A stretch of DNA of 64,000 nt from Serinus canaria. Taxonomy: Eukaryota; Chordata; Aves; Passeriformes; Fringillidae. Under the pieces are notes generated by a model. That model saw only the letters and a program-made list of their open reading frames with translations. It was not told where the DNA came from and did no database searches. Position 1 is the first letter of the stretch, and each line of letters begins with the position of its first letter. Location: positions 35,315,059 through 35,379,058 of the forward strand of contig NC_066313.1 in NCBI RefSeq assembly GCF_022539315.1, written 5' to 3'. Below are positions 1 through 11,420 of this stretch, piece after piece. A program made the translations under genes and the position numbers.

Positions 1-330
1 GTCCAGGTCCCCTGGATGTCATCCCTTCCCTCCAACATCTCAACCTGACCACATGGCTTATTGTCATTGGAAAACGGGCTGAGGATGCACTTGATCCCCT
101 GTCTGTGTTGCCAACAAGATGCTAAAAAGTGCCAGTCCCAATACTGACCGCTAAGGAAGGCCAGTTGTCACTGGTGTCTGCTTGGATATTGAGCCTTTGA
201 CCACAATTCTGGAGTGGTCAAATCCTGCCAATTCATTATCCACTGTGTGGCCTATCCATCAATGCCATCCCTCTTCACTTTAGAGAGAAGGATGTCATGA
301 AGGACAGTGTCAAAACTTCAAACACTTTAT
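1..330 (-). mobile_element. CR1 LINE fragment, RT domain, cut by left edge of window
   Basis: On the minus strand this segment decodes, with several frameshifts and stops, to the middle of a CR1 ORF2 reverse transcriptase. A piece reading FDTVLHDILLSKV matches the conserved KAFDTVxHxILLxKL block near 280-322. Further along come a W..NW.D block and a degenerate FSND in place of the catalytic FADD. The last recognisable part reads LEGRDDIQ, matching the CR1 stretch after FADD. The element enters from the left edge, so its 3' end is outside the window. It is dead: key residues are altered and the frame is broken. Identification rests on family knowledge of CR1 proteins, not on a search. Confidence 0.85.
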
Positions 331-2185
331 CATACTATCTGTCCATCTATGTCCCATGAAGATAATTAATGGAAGCAGAATCAGGGTCCTGATGTAGGCT
401 AGAGAGGAAGATGCTAAGCACTTGGCTGATTTTTTAGTTTTTCCTGCTAGAGGGTATGACATAGAGGCAAAGAAATAAAAGCTAGCTGACAAAAGTGTTT
501 ACAAGCCTATTAATGAATATGTAGTATGGCCAGGCAAGATATCCAGAAAGTATACCTACAATGTAAAGATTGTCCCTTATTTCTAGAAATCCTTTTTCTG
601 TGAAGGCAGTTTCCAGAATATCATCTTTCATTGGAACCAAAATAGCTCCAAACTTCTTTGTTTCAATTCTGGTCTATATTTTATGGGCAATAGCTAACAG
701 GGATCACAGGACACAGTGATATTAAAAACAAGAAGACAAAAACAGAAAATAATTCTGATGCTCAAACAAGAATAGCAGTATTTTAGGAACATGGTTTAAT
801 TTCCTGTCTATAATATAGTCCAATTTAGGATTACTTGCTTCTGTATTCAGATACTTTTAAATTTTACTGTAATACCAATAGAAGAAGAAAGTGTAATTTA
901 AATAATCTTGCTTACAAAACCAATAAAACAGTAAAAAATCCAAAGGTTCTGATTCCATTTGTTTTTCCATGTCACATGCCTTTCCCATGAAGTCACCTTA
1001 TAGCACTGATGCTGCCTTTAATCCACAAACATAAACAGTGTTCCTGCTAATGCCAGTAGAATCTAGGTGACTTTAAGCATTCAACAGACAAATCAATAAA
1101 TATTTTAATAGAACCAGGAAAGCTCGCCTTGAAAGGAAACTATCTAGAGTAACACATTTCCATAAATACGTTTCCCTTGAAGAAAATTCCCAGAATCTAT
1201 CTTTATTCGAGAACCAAAAACCCACCAAAATATATTCTTTTACTTTTTTCTGTGGCTAATGAGGCAGATGTATCCCACAGGGCATTCCAGAGACTCACTA
1301 AAAATTACAGTGATAGGCATGTATAAATGTGAAAATTTGGCTTCAAGTTAAAGCAAGCACTTCTACTTCCTCTTTGTTCCTCAAGAGAGAGTAGCATTTT
1401 CATATTACTGTTCATCCCACCTCTCAGGAGTTGTCTGTCACAGGATAACTTCTTTGCAGGAAAGGTTCCCTCATTGCACCCACAAGTGACTTCAAAGGAA
1501 TAGTAGATAATCAGTTAAGGGCAGGTGCCTCATTTCTGAATAAACCAAGCTCAGTGACATAATTTTCTAGGTATTAGTGAAAATATTTTTTTCTAGAGAC
1601 CTCAGTAATTATTTTCAAGGTTTCTCTTTTTTAAGTATAGACAGAGAAGCAATTCTTCACCCATTAAATATGTATGTGTCAGACAGTAAACACATAATTG
1701 ATGCAATCTTCCCTCTCCATGTTGATATTCGAAGCCAGCCTCAATTTTCTGAACCACTTAGTTGCGTCAAATAGCTTTCCAGATCTCTTTATACTCACCA
1801 CAGTTCATCCAGAATTACTTTTGCTCGTGGGACCAGTCTCACAATTTTAAAGAACATTGAGTATTCCTTTAATAACCCAGAGTATTCTTTTCTCCATTAG
1901 TTAGCTGCTCCACTTTTTAAAAAAATATTTCAAAACCTGAAACTATGGAAGTTAATTCCCCATGTAAAGACATTTTATTGATCATAAAGACCTTGGCAAA
2001 TGACAGATACAAAATCCTTCTTACCTGTGCTAATCTATATTGCCAAATCTGAATGTTGTCTTCTTTATTCCCACTTTTTGTTACATGGACAGAAAAAAAG
2101 ATGGGGTTTTTTCTCATTATAACCGCAACAGCATTAAGGGTTTTTGTGCCCTGGCCAAAGATCACACCTAATCACAGGGTCATTT
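331..2185. other. AT-rich non-coding stretch, nothing recognised
   Basis: No repeat family, splice-flanked exon or RNA gene is recognisable here. The open frames present (60-82 codons) are ordinary chance frames with no domain-like residues. The composition is AT-rich throughout. Confidence 0.5.
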
Positions 2186-2235
2186 CTAATAGCTATACAA
2201 TGAAAGAAAGGGTTCTTTCTTTGTATAGCTATTAG
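2186..2235. repeat. Inverted repeat, 23-bp arms, 4-nt loop
   Basis: The left arm 2186-2208 and right arm 2213-2235 are reverse complements with one mismatch. They are separated by AGGG at 2209-2212. The arms begin CTAATAGCTATACAATG on the left and end CATTGTATAGCTATTAG-like on the right. The loop is too tight for a typical microRNA precursor, so a fold-back mutation is more likely than a small-RNA gene. Confidence 0.9.
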
Positions 2236-2624
2236 CTTCTACTGAAGGTTGCAACACAGGTACACATATGAAGAGGCAAAGGATAAAGAACAAGTGTTTT
2301 GCTAAAAGACCTAATGTTAAGATGGTGAGCATCCTTAGCTCCCATTAATAAAGAGATCTGACCAATTTATTCACTGAATTGATTTCAGCAAAGTATATTT
2401 GCTTAACTTAAGCGTTTGATTAAGTCCCAGTAAGAGTAAAGAGGCATTTAAATTTTTTTGTAGGAAGACTGGATCACTCATGTGATCCATTAGGGCTTTA
2501 ATGTATCAGAACTTTTGACCACCACTGAACTCCCAATCTCATCAGTCGCGTATCTGGATCCAACATTTATACTGTCTGGATAAATATCCACGCAGGGCAA
2601 CACAGCATATTAATGTTAATTAAT

Positions 2625-2662
2625 TAGTGTAGCCTACTTCATCCAGAGGGTAGGTTACACTA
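2625..2662. repeat. Inverted repeat, 13-bp arms
   Basis: TAGTGTAGCCTAC at 2625-2637 pairs with GTAGGTTACACTA at 2650-2662 with one mismatch, across a 12-nt loop. No protein or RNA context explains it. Confidence 0.8.
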
Positions 2663-2777
2663 GTTTTGCTTCAAAGGGCATCCCTTACACTTCTTTCAAA
2701 AGTTTTATCACAATAGCTTGTGATACTGACTCCAGGAAATTAAAAGCTATCAGTTTCCCATCTGGTTAGATGAAAAC

Positions 2778-2780
<3 letters not shown>

Positions 2781-2827
<47 letters not shown>
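2781..2827. repeat. (CA)n microsatellite
   Basis: An uninterrupted CA dinucleotide run of about 23 units. It is likely length-polymorphic. Confidence 0.98.
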
Positions 2828-2830
<3 letters not shown>

Positions 2831-4038
2831 TTGGTTTATCCATATGCAAATGTTACAATTAGGGATTATGGCTCTGGAAAATTAACAGCTTAATCAGTGT
2901 ATCAGAAGGCTAAAGACATCTCCCACCAGTTTTCTCAAAAATGCATTTTGAGGATATTATAATTTTATTACCAGACTGATAAATATACTTTATCCTCTGA
3001 GCTCATATGAAACTTTAAAAGGGGGGAAGTACAGGAGCAGGAGAATGAATATAATTTTTTAATACACAGGAGGGATCAGGCATTCTGCCATGGCTCCCCT
3101 TGAAATAAATTGTATTTGCTCTTTTTCCCACTTTTGGCATTTCCAGGTGCCTGTCTGTTTTTAACATCTTCTTCAGCCTCAATAAATTTTTTGAAACAAG
3201 ACTCTGTCATACATTCAGTGAGTCACAGCTGAAAAATAAAAGTAATCCCTCAGTGGGATAAATACGCTCAAACTGGGAAAAAATGTATTGTTTTTTAAAA
3301 TTGATGGTGATACACTTTAACATTTTTTTTCCAACCTTGTTTTGTTTTGAAACTGTCAGAGAATATTCACTGAATGCTTCATGAGCAAAATGAGGTTTTC
3401 CTAAGGCTATACAAACAGTACTTTAAAAAAGAGATACTTTCCTAACACTGATTAAAAGAATTTGTGAACTCGGGGGAATCATTAGTTGAGATCAAGATCT
3501 TAGGCCACATTTACACCTTAGGAATTATAGAATATTTGTTGTTCTGATTGCCTGAGCCACCTCCTGACCAGGACAGACATGCAAGGTCAGAGAAAATGGT
3601 GTTTTCTGCTTATGGAGACAAACTCAGGGCTCAGGCATGAACATCTATTGCACACACAATTTTCTTTTTCCTTGAAGTTAATTCCTTGCAGTTCCTCAGA
3701 ATATCTAAATCAACCTCTCTTCATAAGGTACTCACATTATTGTATTTTTGTTTGCATTTACTGGACTTTGAGAAGACAGGATGTGGACCACACAGCTAAC
3801 CATGACCACTTCATCTTTGAAGACCTGGAGAAGACCTATTTGAACAGAAGAAAGTCACTGACGTAACAGAGAATTTGTCTGAGGACAATGTTGAGGAATT
3901 CCTTCAAACATGTCAGGTGAGGCTGGACCTTGGCACACAACACAGTCCCTCTGAAAACCCAGGGTGGCATGTTTATTTGCTCAATATTCTGGTTAGTTTC
4001 AATGGAAAATCTGTTTAAGCAGATGTTTGGTAGCACTG
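2828..4038. other. AT-rich non-coding stretch, nothing recognised
   Basis: Unique-looking sequence between the CA repeat and the solo LTR. A 95-codon frame at 3579-3866 has no recognisable motif and no supporting splice context, so I treat it as chance. Confidence 0.5.
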
Positions 4039-4633
4039 TGTCACAGCTTAACCCCAGCTGGCAGCAAAGCCGCTCACTCACTTACCCCCAGCTCATCCCA
4101 GTGGAATAGCAGAGAGAACTGAAAGGCTAAAATGAAAATTCATTGGATTCAGATAGAAACAGTTTAATGGATAAAGCAAAAGACACACACAAACACACAC
4201 ACACAAGCACAGGAGAATAAAGAATTATTTCCTGTGGGCAGGCAAGTGTCCAGATCTCTCTAGGACAGCAGGGCTTCAGTGACTTGGGAAAAGAAACACC
4301 TGCACTCTGAATGTCCCCCCTTCATTCTTCTTCACCCCACTTTATTTACTGAGCATGATGCCCTATGAAAAATTGCATGAAAAATCCTTTGGATCTGTTG
4401 GCGTCACAGCTGTCCCAGTTGTGTCCCCTCCCAACTCCTTGTGCACCCCCACCCACCCTCCTTACTGGAGCAAGGAGGAGCAGAAAAGGCCTGGCTCTGT
4501 GTAAGTCCTGCTAAGCAGAAAGTAAAGCATCCCCGAGTTATCAATACTGTTTCCAGCAAATACAAATACAAATCACAGACCTGCACCAGCAACTACAAAG
4601 GACGTTGACACTACCCCTGCCAAAACCAGTACA
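4039..4633 (-). mobile_element. Solo LTR of an avian endogenous retrovirus
   Basis: About 595 bp run from a TG at 4039 to a CA at 4632-4633 and match, end to end, a bird LTR type I recognise. Diagnostic pieces are the block around 4045-4075 (CTTAACCCCAGCTGGCAGC), the block near 4410-4450 (GTGTCCCCTCCCAACTCC) and the right end GCCAAAACCAGTACA. The reverse complement has an AATAAA at 4341-4346, so the LTR reads on the minus strand. No gag, pol or env sequence flanks it, so it is a solo LTR. I see no clear target-site duplication; the element is old or its ends have mutated. A CA-rich tract at about 4183-4207 looks like a local expansion inside the LTR. The family name is left open. Confidence 0.85.
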
Positions 4634-7600
4634 GGTCAACTCTTAGTACTGGATTTAATCAATAGTACTTTATTGTCAAACCAGAGATGGTTTGATGATT
4701 TTTATTGCAGTTGAGCCTGTGGAAATATGATCCAAGTCCCTCATTTTTCTCCTATGCTTCTACTCTCTCTTGCCATTGTTTGCAGATGGTTTTTTCAGCA
4801 TGTTATCCATAGGTAACAGTAAGCTGCTCTTTTTCATACCTGCTCTTCTGTTTTATTCACTGTAAATACTAGGTCTTATTCTTGGTTTCCTGCCTCAATG
4901 CTCCCCACATATTTAGCTGCTTCAGTGATTTCTAGAGTTGCTCCCTTTGTTGCAACATTGCACCAGTTTACTTTCCATTCTTTTCTTTTCCTAATCTAGG
5001 AAAAAAGATTTTAAAATACAACTATTTTAGAAAACTATAATTTCTCTAAGTTCTCAATATACCACCACAAACCTTTAAGGGATCACTGTCCAAAACACAT
5101 GAAGCAACACAGTCAGTAGTAAATATACCATGTGAAAGGACAGAATCTCCCATTGTACACCTTTTGTAGCATTGCCAAGATAGTTTTGCGAAACAGTGGA
5201 TTTGAAACAAAAAATATTACTGTGAGTCTTGATAGTAATTTATTTTAAAACAGGGTAAATTTTCATAACAGTACTCCAAACAGGGATTGAATGCAACAAA
5301 ATTCAACAGGATAATTAGTTTGAAAACTTATATGATAACAATATTTTGTATCATTCATTAAAATACTGTAACCTGTTAAGAGACTCCCAGTCACTCTAGA
5401 TGTCATATTGTCTCTCTCTTCAATTGTGTAGTTTTCACTGCATAATAAACCCATTCCAGCTGGAGGTCATAATGTAACTCTCTCTCCTTAATGAGGCCAG
5501 CTCTGAAAATTCAGCTTCAATGGGTCAGATACATTTATTTACTTTTTGCAGATGCTAAAGGGGTTTTGGCAGAAACCTTTTGCTCGAGTACAGCCAAATT
5601 TACATTCCTGGTATTTCTGACCTAAATTCGAGCCAAGGCTGAGAAGATATTTGAATTCTAATCTTGGAAGCAATTAATCTCATGTAATTCTAAAGATGAG
5701 ATTCAACAGTGGGTATACACAGTTGACTTCAGATGTCTAAATCATCTTATTTTACGTGTAAGCCCCCACTGCCATCAATATAGACACCTACATTTGATCA
5801 GATAGATCAGTCACTTTCTAGGCTCCATTGATTGTATTGACAAGCGATGAAAACAACTGCCTAAACATATGTTTGTAGCACTATTTAACCCTCCACAGAG
5901 ACTTACCAACATCTGTACAATGCTGGAAGCTGTGACACAAGATCTATGGGGGCCATCTGTCATTGTGGTGTTAAACACGGGCCGGCTGATACCCTTAGAT
6001 ATTCTGTGCCTGTGTGCAGACAACTGGAGATTCCACTAACCATACCCACTGGAGAGCTTGGACGAGTGTTCATCCAAACATATGGAACATTTAGGTTTAG
6101 GTTTCTTAATCTCATGCTTGAAGCAAACTTTCTTGTCTCCAGCTCAGAATGAGATGTCCAGAACTGGTGTTTTGTATTGCTCAGATTTCTACCCTTCATG
6201 ATACACATGCAGGAGAGCTGAGGCTGAGGTCATCTTACCACTAACTCAAGTTTTGCATTAGGCATTCAAGCTCACTGTTGCAAAATATTTGCAATATATC
6301 CTGATTTTCTCCAGATCTTTTTATTCTGGCTTCAATATTTCTCAGTGCTGTTCTGGACATAGCAGAGCATAAGAAAAACTACAGATAGTTTTAGACTTCT
6401 CTCCAGCATAGGCAAAAAATTACCAGGCAGACTTAAGGACAAAGGCAAAATATTTGATATGCATCTCTTCTTGCTTCTCTCCCCTCCTAATTCACTACTG
6501 GAATGGTCCTCCAACAGTGGGAAGAGCAAGCCCAAGAAGTCACTGGTGTACTGGATACACAGGTGGCAGAGCTGCTACCATCTTTTATCTCAGCTGGGAG
6601 GCTCAGTCAGTCCTTCAGCCTGCAGAGGCAATGTCACGGGGAGGTGCTGCCAATTTAACTGCTACACGTTATCTTCTTCCCTAAGAAAATGATTGAACTA
6701 GCTACACTAAAATCTGGAAGAGTGACAGATATTGCACTGTGTACAAGTAGCACTACTCACTCTTCTAAATCTTTCTTGTGAACCACTTTATTGCCCTCTT
6801 AAAATGTTGGTTTCTCTCTACAAAATCTTATTTTTTGCATATGTGTTGCAAAACTATTAGCTAAGGATGAGGGGGATGGAATCTTTTATTTATTCAAATT
6901 CCAACCCTTTTAGTGAAATATTAATAACTTATGTCACTGTTTAACCCTTGTCTATTTACGCAGAAAGGTTTTCAAAGAACACGAGTTCTTCTGAAGCAGT
7001 TTCTCACTATGAACACAAGCCTATCCTTTATCATATTAAACATTTCTGAAATGGTGCCTAATCCTCCAACTCTTATGAAAATTTTCAGCATGTTTCCTAC
7101 AGACAAATCATGCAAGCTTAGGAGCTCCTCAGCATCTGGAGCTAATCTTACAGATATCTGATGTCTGGAGTCTGTCAGAAGCATGGACACAAAAATATGT
7201 TTCCTGATGGAGAAGCTGTTTGACCCTTTTGGTTGTCTGCTCTGTATCCTTGGTCTTCAGCACGGTGCTTTGAACATAACAGGTGCACTACAGCTCCTAT
7301 AAAACAAACTTGAGGCTCAATTTAAGGGAAAGGAAACAACTTTAAGTAGAGTAAGTCTGGGCATTATGTGCTTGTTCCTGGGAAGTGATTTTAGCACACG
7401 TTATATCAATTTAATATTGAGCATGAGCCACCAAGGAACTGTGAAAATCCCAGCTGTATTAAAGGGGAAGTACAATGTACAGAGCAGAACTTCACTTTGG
7501 CCTGTCCAAGGTTTGCATGGGACTACAGTGTATCAAAATTCAATGAGTTGTTCTCCCCTGGTGTTGTCTGACAAACACTAAGTTGACATTCTGAAAACTC

Positions 7601-8205
7601 GCTAGGTTCATAGCATTTTTTGATCATTATTATTTACATTGCAGGTGTACCTAGAAGGTTCTGTGAGTTATATCTATTATCTGTATTACTGTACATCAGA
7701 ATCAGAACAATCCATTCTGCCACTTCAAAAACTACTCAGTTTTAGTTTAAAAGTTCTTCCCTTTTAAGATAAAAGTGATTTCAGCATTCATCTCAGTGTT
7801 GCCTTCAGCATTCATCTCAGTACTGCCTTGAGAATGGCCTACTGAAATTTTGGAAATCCCAGCCTTTGATTATTTTACTATATGTTTTTTATTTATAAGA
7901 TACTGATGCAAAGTAATAATGTTGAACAACAACCCTTTGAACTATTGAAATGTGAACACAAAAATACTCACTGACCTGAGGAATTTGAACTTCCTATATA
8001 AAAGAGAAGAGAGGAGGTGGATACAAGCAGACTGGCAAGGCTGATGACTGACCAGGATTTCTTATTTACCTGTCCAAGTCCTTACCAAACAGCTGCAATT
8101 GCAAATAAAAGGCTTATACGTCTTTGCTTAATCATACCTAAATTCATTCTAATACTTTTAAGCTGTGATAAATGAACATTTTTAATATTTTTCCTTTATG
8201 ATATT
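4634..8205. other. AT-rich non-coding stretch, nothing recognised
   Basis: No repeat family is recognised apart from the 24-bp tandem duplication at 7780-7827. Several 60-80 codon frames occur on both strands (for example around 5946-6208 and 6454-6692) and overlap one another, as chance frames do. Confidence 0.5.
7780..7827. repeat. 24-bp tandem duplication
   Basis: Copy 1 (7780-7803) and copy 2 (7804-7827) share TTCAGCATTCATCTCAGT, then differ at two bases before TGCC. This is a simple direct duplication. Confidence 0.9.
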
Positions 8206-8236
8206 TTAGGATTCTGAAAAAACTTCAGAATCCTAA
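8206..8236. repeat. Inverted repeat, perfect 13-bp arms, 5-nt loop
   Basis: TTAGGATTCTGAA (8206-8218) and TTCAGAATCCTAA (8224-8236) are exact reverse complements separated by AAAAC. The right arm abuts the point where similarity to the 8.2-kb LTR-type repeat starts. Confidence 0.9.
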
Positions 8237-8630
8237 GGACCCCATTGGAACAGAAGAAGAGTATGAGGAGTTATCCCTCTGTGGAAGGAGAAACAGAAAC
8301 ATGTGATGACCTCACCACAGCCCTCATTCCCTTTCCCTCTGCACCCTGGGAAGTTAACCCAGCAAAGAAAGAGGAGGGGGCTTGTGGGGGCAAAGGTGTT
8401 TTAAGGATGGGTTTTATTTCTCATTACCGTATTCTGATTTGAATGGTAATAAATTAATTTTCCAAGAATTGAGTTTGTTTTGCCCGTGATGGTAATTGAC
8501 AAGTGATCTCTCCCTGTCCTTATCTCAACTCAAAAGCCTTTCATTTTATTTTCTCTCCTTTGTCCAGTTGAGGAGCTTTGGTGAGCATCTGGCATTCAGC
8601 CAGGGCCCACTCACCACATCAGTAAGTCAG
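8236..8630 (+). mobile_element. Partial avian LTR-type repeat, same family as 20408-21122
   Basis: This is a 5'-truncated copy of a bird LTR-type repeat. It starts in the GGACCCCATTGGAACAG part and runs through a GTTTTATTTCTCATTACCG-like block (8411-8430), AATAAA at 8448-8453, and GATCTCTCCCTGTCCTTATC (8504-8523). It ends near the GCCAGGGCCCACTCACCACA block at 8600-8619. The plus-strand AATAAA and block order set the orientation. The copy at 20408-21122 shares the same order of blocks with heavy divergence, which supports the family assignment from within the window. The family name is left open. Confidence 0.8.
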
Positions 8631-10879
8631 AAGTTCCCTCCATGCATTGTAAGTTTACCAAAGTTATTTTTTGCTTACATTACTACACTTTCTACAGATT
8701 TTTTTTTTCTTCCATGGCTATTTCATGGTCTAGTTGTTCTTTCTCCTATAGGATAGTCTGGTGCAGAACCGTGTTTATTTTCTGAACAAGCTCCTACCTT
8801 TTAACAGGCACCATCCATTCATTCCCAGGACTGAACAGTTAAACTGTGCAGCATTGTGTTGCACATAATAAGGGCTACAAGGACTTGAGTGACATGTTTC
8901 TGAAAACAAACAAGCAAACAACCCTCTGAATCACTTTTAAGAAACTTCATTATACACAGTACAAAATTGACTTATTTTCTCTTAGAACTGACAAACAATC
9001 ACCTTGTGTGAATTTTCCTTTATTTTTTCTCCCTCCAGTTAAAAAAGCAAATAAAGAGAGCAGAGGAAACAAACTCCAATCAACACAAATCCTTTAATTA
9101 GGAAACTGGCATCTCTGACTAACATCCAGACTTATGCAATAATATTCTGCTAAAAGAAAAAAAAAATCATTACAAAGTTCATTTTTAGCTTTTCCTCAGG
9201 TACTTTTTTAGTGTTTGAGGAGAACTTGGCATGCATGTGGGGCCCAGAGGAGACACACGGCCAAGTGGGATGTAGCAACTCCTTAACAGCAGAACCACAG
9301 TGTGTCTGCTCTGTAGGACTGAGACAAAACTGTGTGGACCTGAGCCAGTCCATGGCTGCAGACATGCAGGACAGGGTTTGGTGCTTGTGCTTTCCTTATT
9401 TAGCTTCATAGAGATTAGCCATGGCATTTCCAGTTCTCAGAGCTCCCACCTCTCTCATAAGACAGAAACTGAGTAAATGGCCAGAATCCAAAACAAGATG
9501 ATTTTAATGATTTTTTCTTGTAATGATCTCTTCCTGATACCTTTGTAATGATTACTTCATCCATTAAGATAAAAAATCTGTTTGTAAGTAGAAATATTGG
9601 AAAACTAAAATTTAGCCAGTTTGCTATTTCCTGCCTCTGTATAGTCTAAATTCTGATGGACCATGGTAACAAAACTGTCTTTAAAGGAACAAGAAGTTCC
9701 TTTCATTTCAAAATATTAACAATAGAAAGGAAGTCTGTATATTTACTTACATTTCAGTAACAGATCTTAGGGATAAAATACCTGCAGTCCCTTAATCACC
9801 TTCATAGCACAATTTTATCAAGGTCCTTTTAGCAAGGGACCCAGAATAAACCTGATATAACAGTCCATGTTATATCGTTTAAAGCATTTAAAACTACTTC
9901 ACGTTTTGTGTCTCATTAGGTTTCTTTCTCTCTTCCCATTTAAGTAAGTTGTCCATAAACCCATAATGTCATACTCTCCTAGAGTGCATGCCTGCTGTTA
10001 TTATATCAATTCTCCAAAGCTCCTAGTATTTGCATATGCAAATTGCAGCCATGGTGATATTTTTTGTTGATGGACATAATCCTGCTGTTAATATCCACAG
10101 AAGCCTTGATATGTATCTGTATCTGTTTTATCTATTGCCTCCAGTATACCATCAGTCTCCAGCCATATTCATTAGATTCAATTAGTGACATTCTGCCCTG
10201 TGAGAATCTGTCAATAGAAAATAGGCACAGTAATGCTCAGAAAATTGTCAAAATAAACATATTTTTAAAAGCATTAGATGACTGAAACTGCAATAGACTG
10301 AAATCCATCAGTACCCATGTGCTTTACAGATCATTCTACAAAGTGCAATAGAAATATATAAGAATAGATAAATACGTAAACATTAAAAAATAGGAAAGAT
10401 TAAAGAAATGTGTCAGTGACTAACAGTGGCATTTAATCCATTACTCTACTTTAGAACTGGAGTGCTGATCCTTAAAATTACATTGGATGGGTTTCAGTTT
10501 ATTTCCTTTTGAAAATACAATGGTAATATTTTTGCTAGTTTTTGTTTATTTATAGTTAGCATTTCCACATTATTTCAGAATTTTTATATTTTCAGAAATT
10601 TTGTCTTTATCGCATCTCTATGCCTTTCAATATTTCCATTCTTCTAATTTTAATTGATCCACATTTGCCATTACAACTTCTCCGTTTAAAGTTTTCAGCC
10701 TGTGATAGATTTTAAAGAGTGAACTTTTATCATTATTGATTACTTGGGTTAAAATTCTAATAAGGAATGGTGGAATATATCTGCCCTTGTCCTGGTTTCT
10801 TTCAGACTATTTTCCTAATTAATAATTTGAATTTTAGTACTGTTTTCTGTCATACTTGGAGTTCCTATAAGTATTATGA
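8631..10879. other. AT-rich non-coding stretch, nothing recognised
   Basis: A slightly less AT-rich patch at about 9185-9430 is open in several overlapping frames on both strands. None has a recognisable motif and no splice sites of note frame it. Confidence 0.5.
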
Positions 10880-11420
10880 TGTCTGTGGATTTAATAAACA
10901 TGATCTTGATTTGATTATGTAGTTTATATAATTAAAATTCATAGTGAAGGGGACTGTGCCTCCAGATGGATGGGGAACAAGTGATAAGTTTACCTGGTTA
11001 TGTGCCACTCTACACTCTTCCCCACTGTAATTTTGATATGTCTTCCAATTTTCTTCCAGGAATTCAGTGTAAGGCAATATAAAAAGCCTTAGTGAAAATG
11101 AAATATATTATTATTACTTCTTCTTTGCCTGTATCACCCATTATTCCTTCATAAAAGAAAATTAGATTGATTTGAAAAGATATCTCCTTGGCAAATTCAT
11201 CTGTGCTGTTATCTTTCAAGAGCTAACTCTTTGTTTTAGAATTTTACCATGATTTAAAGTTAAATTGACTTGTCTATAAATTCACACTTTATTTTTTCAC
11301 CTCTTAAAATAAGTTTAAGTTAAGTACTTCTTTCCAGCCCAGCAATAGCTTTTATGTCCTCCACAAGTTCTCAAAGACAACTACTACTGCATGAACTTCG
11401 GCCCATACAGAGGTTGGGAT
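10880..11420 (-). mobile_element. Ancient CR1/L2-clade LINE relic, reverse-transcriptase core
   Basis: The minus strand decodes, across frameshifts and stops, to consecutive conserved blocks of a CR1-clade reverse transcriptase in the correct order. Read from high to low coordinates they are: FENLWRT then GWKEVLNLNLF (family FEKSWRTGEVPEDWKKANVTPIF) near 11300-11390; YRQVNLTLNHGKILKQ (family YRPVSLTSVPGKIxEQ) near 11230-11280; INLIFFYEGIMGDTGKE (family LTNLIxFYDExxxxxDEGK) near 11130-11180; and FTKAFYIALH (family FSKAFDTVxH) near 11070-11100. A worn VPxGSVLGPxLFNIFINDI-like block follows near 10920-10990. It is far more diverged than the other CR1 copies here. The 67-codon frame at 10874-11077 is part of it. 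I could not follow it reliably below 10880 or above 11420. Confidence 0.8.

Noticed and set aside
2186..2235. microRNA precursor
   Set aside because: A four-base loop and about 50 nt total are too small for a standard precursor.
4183..4207. Independent CA microsatellite
   Set aside because: It is an imperfect CA-rich tract within the solo LTR, probably expanded from LTR sequence.
4039..4633. Full provirus
   Set aside because: No gag, pol or env remnants and no second LTR of the same type in the window.
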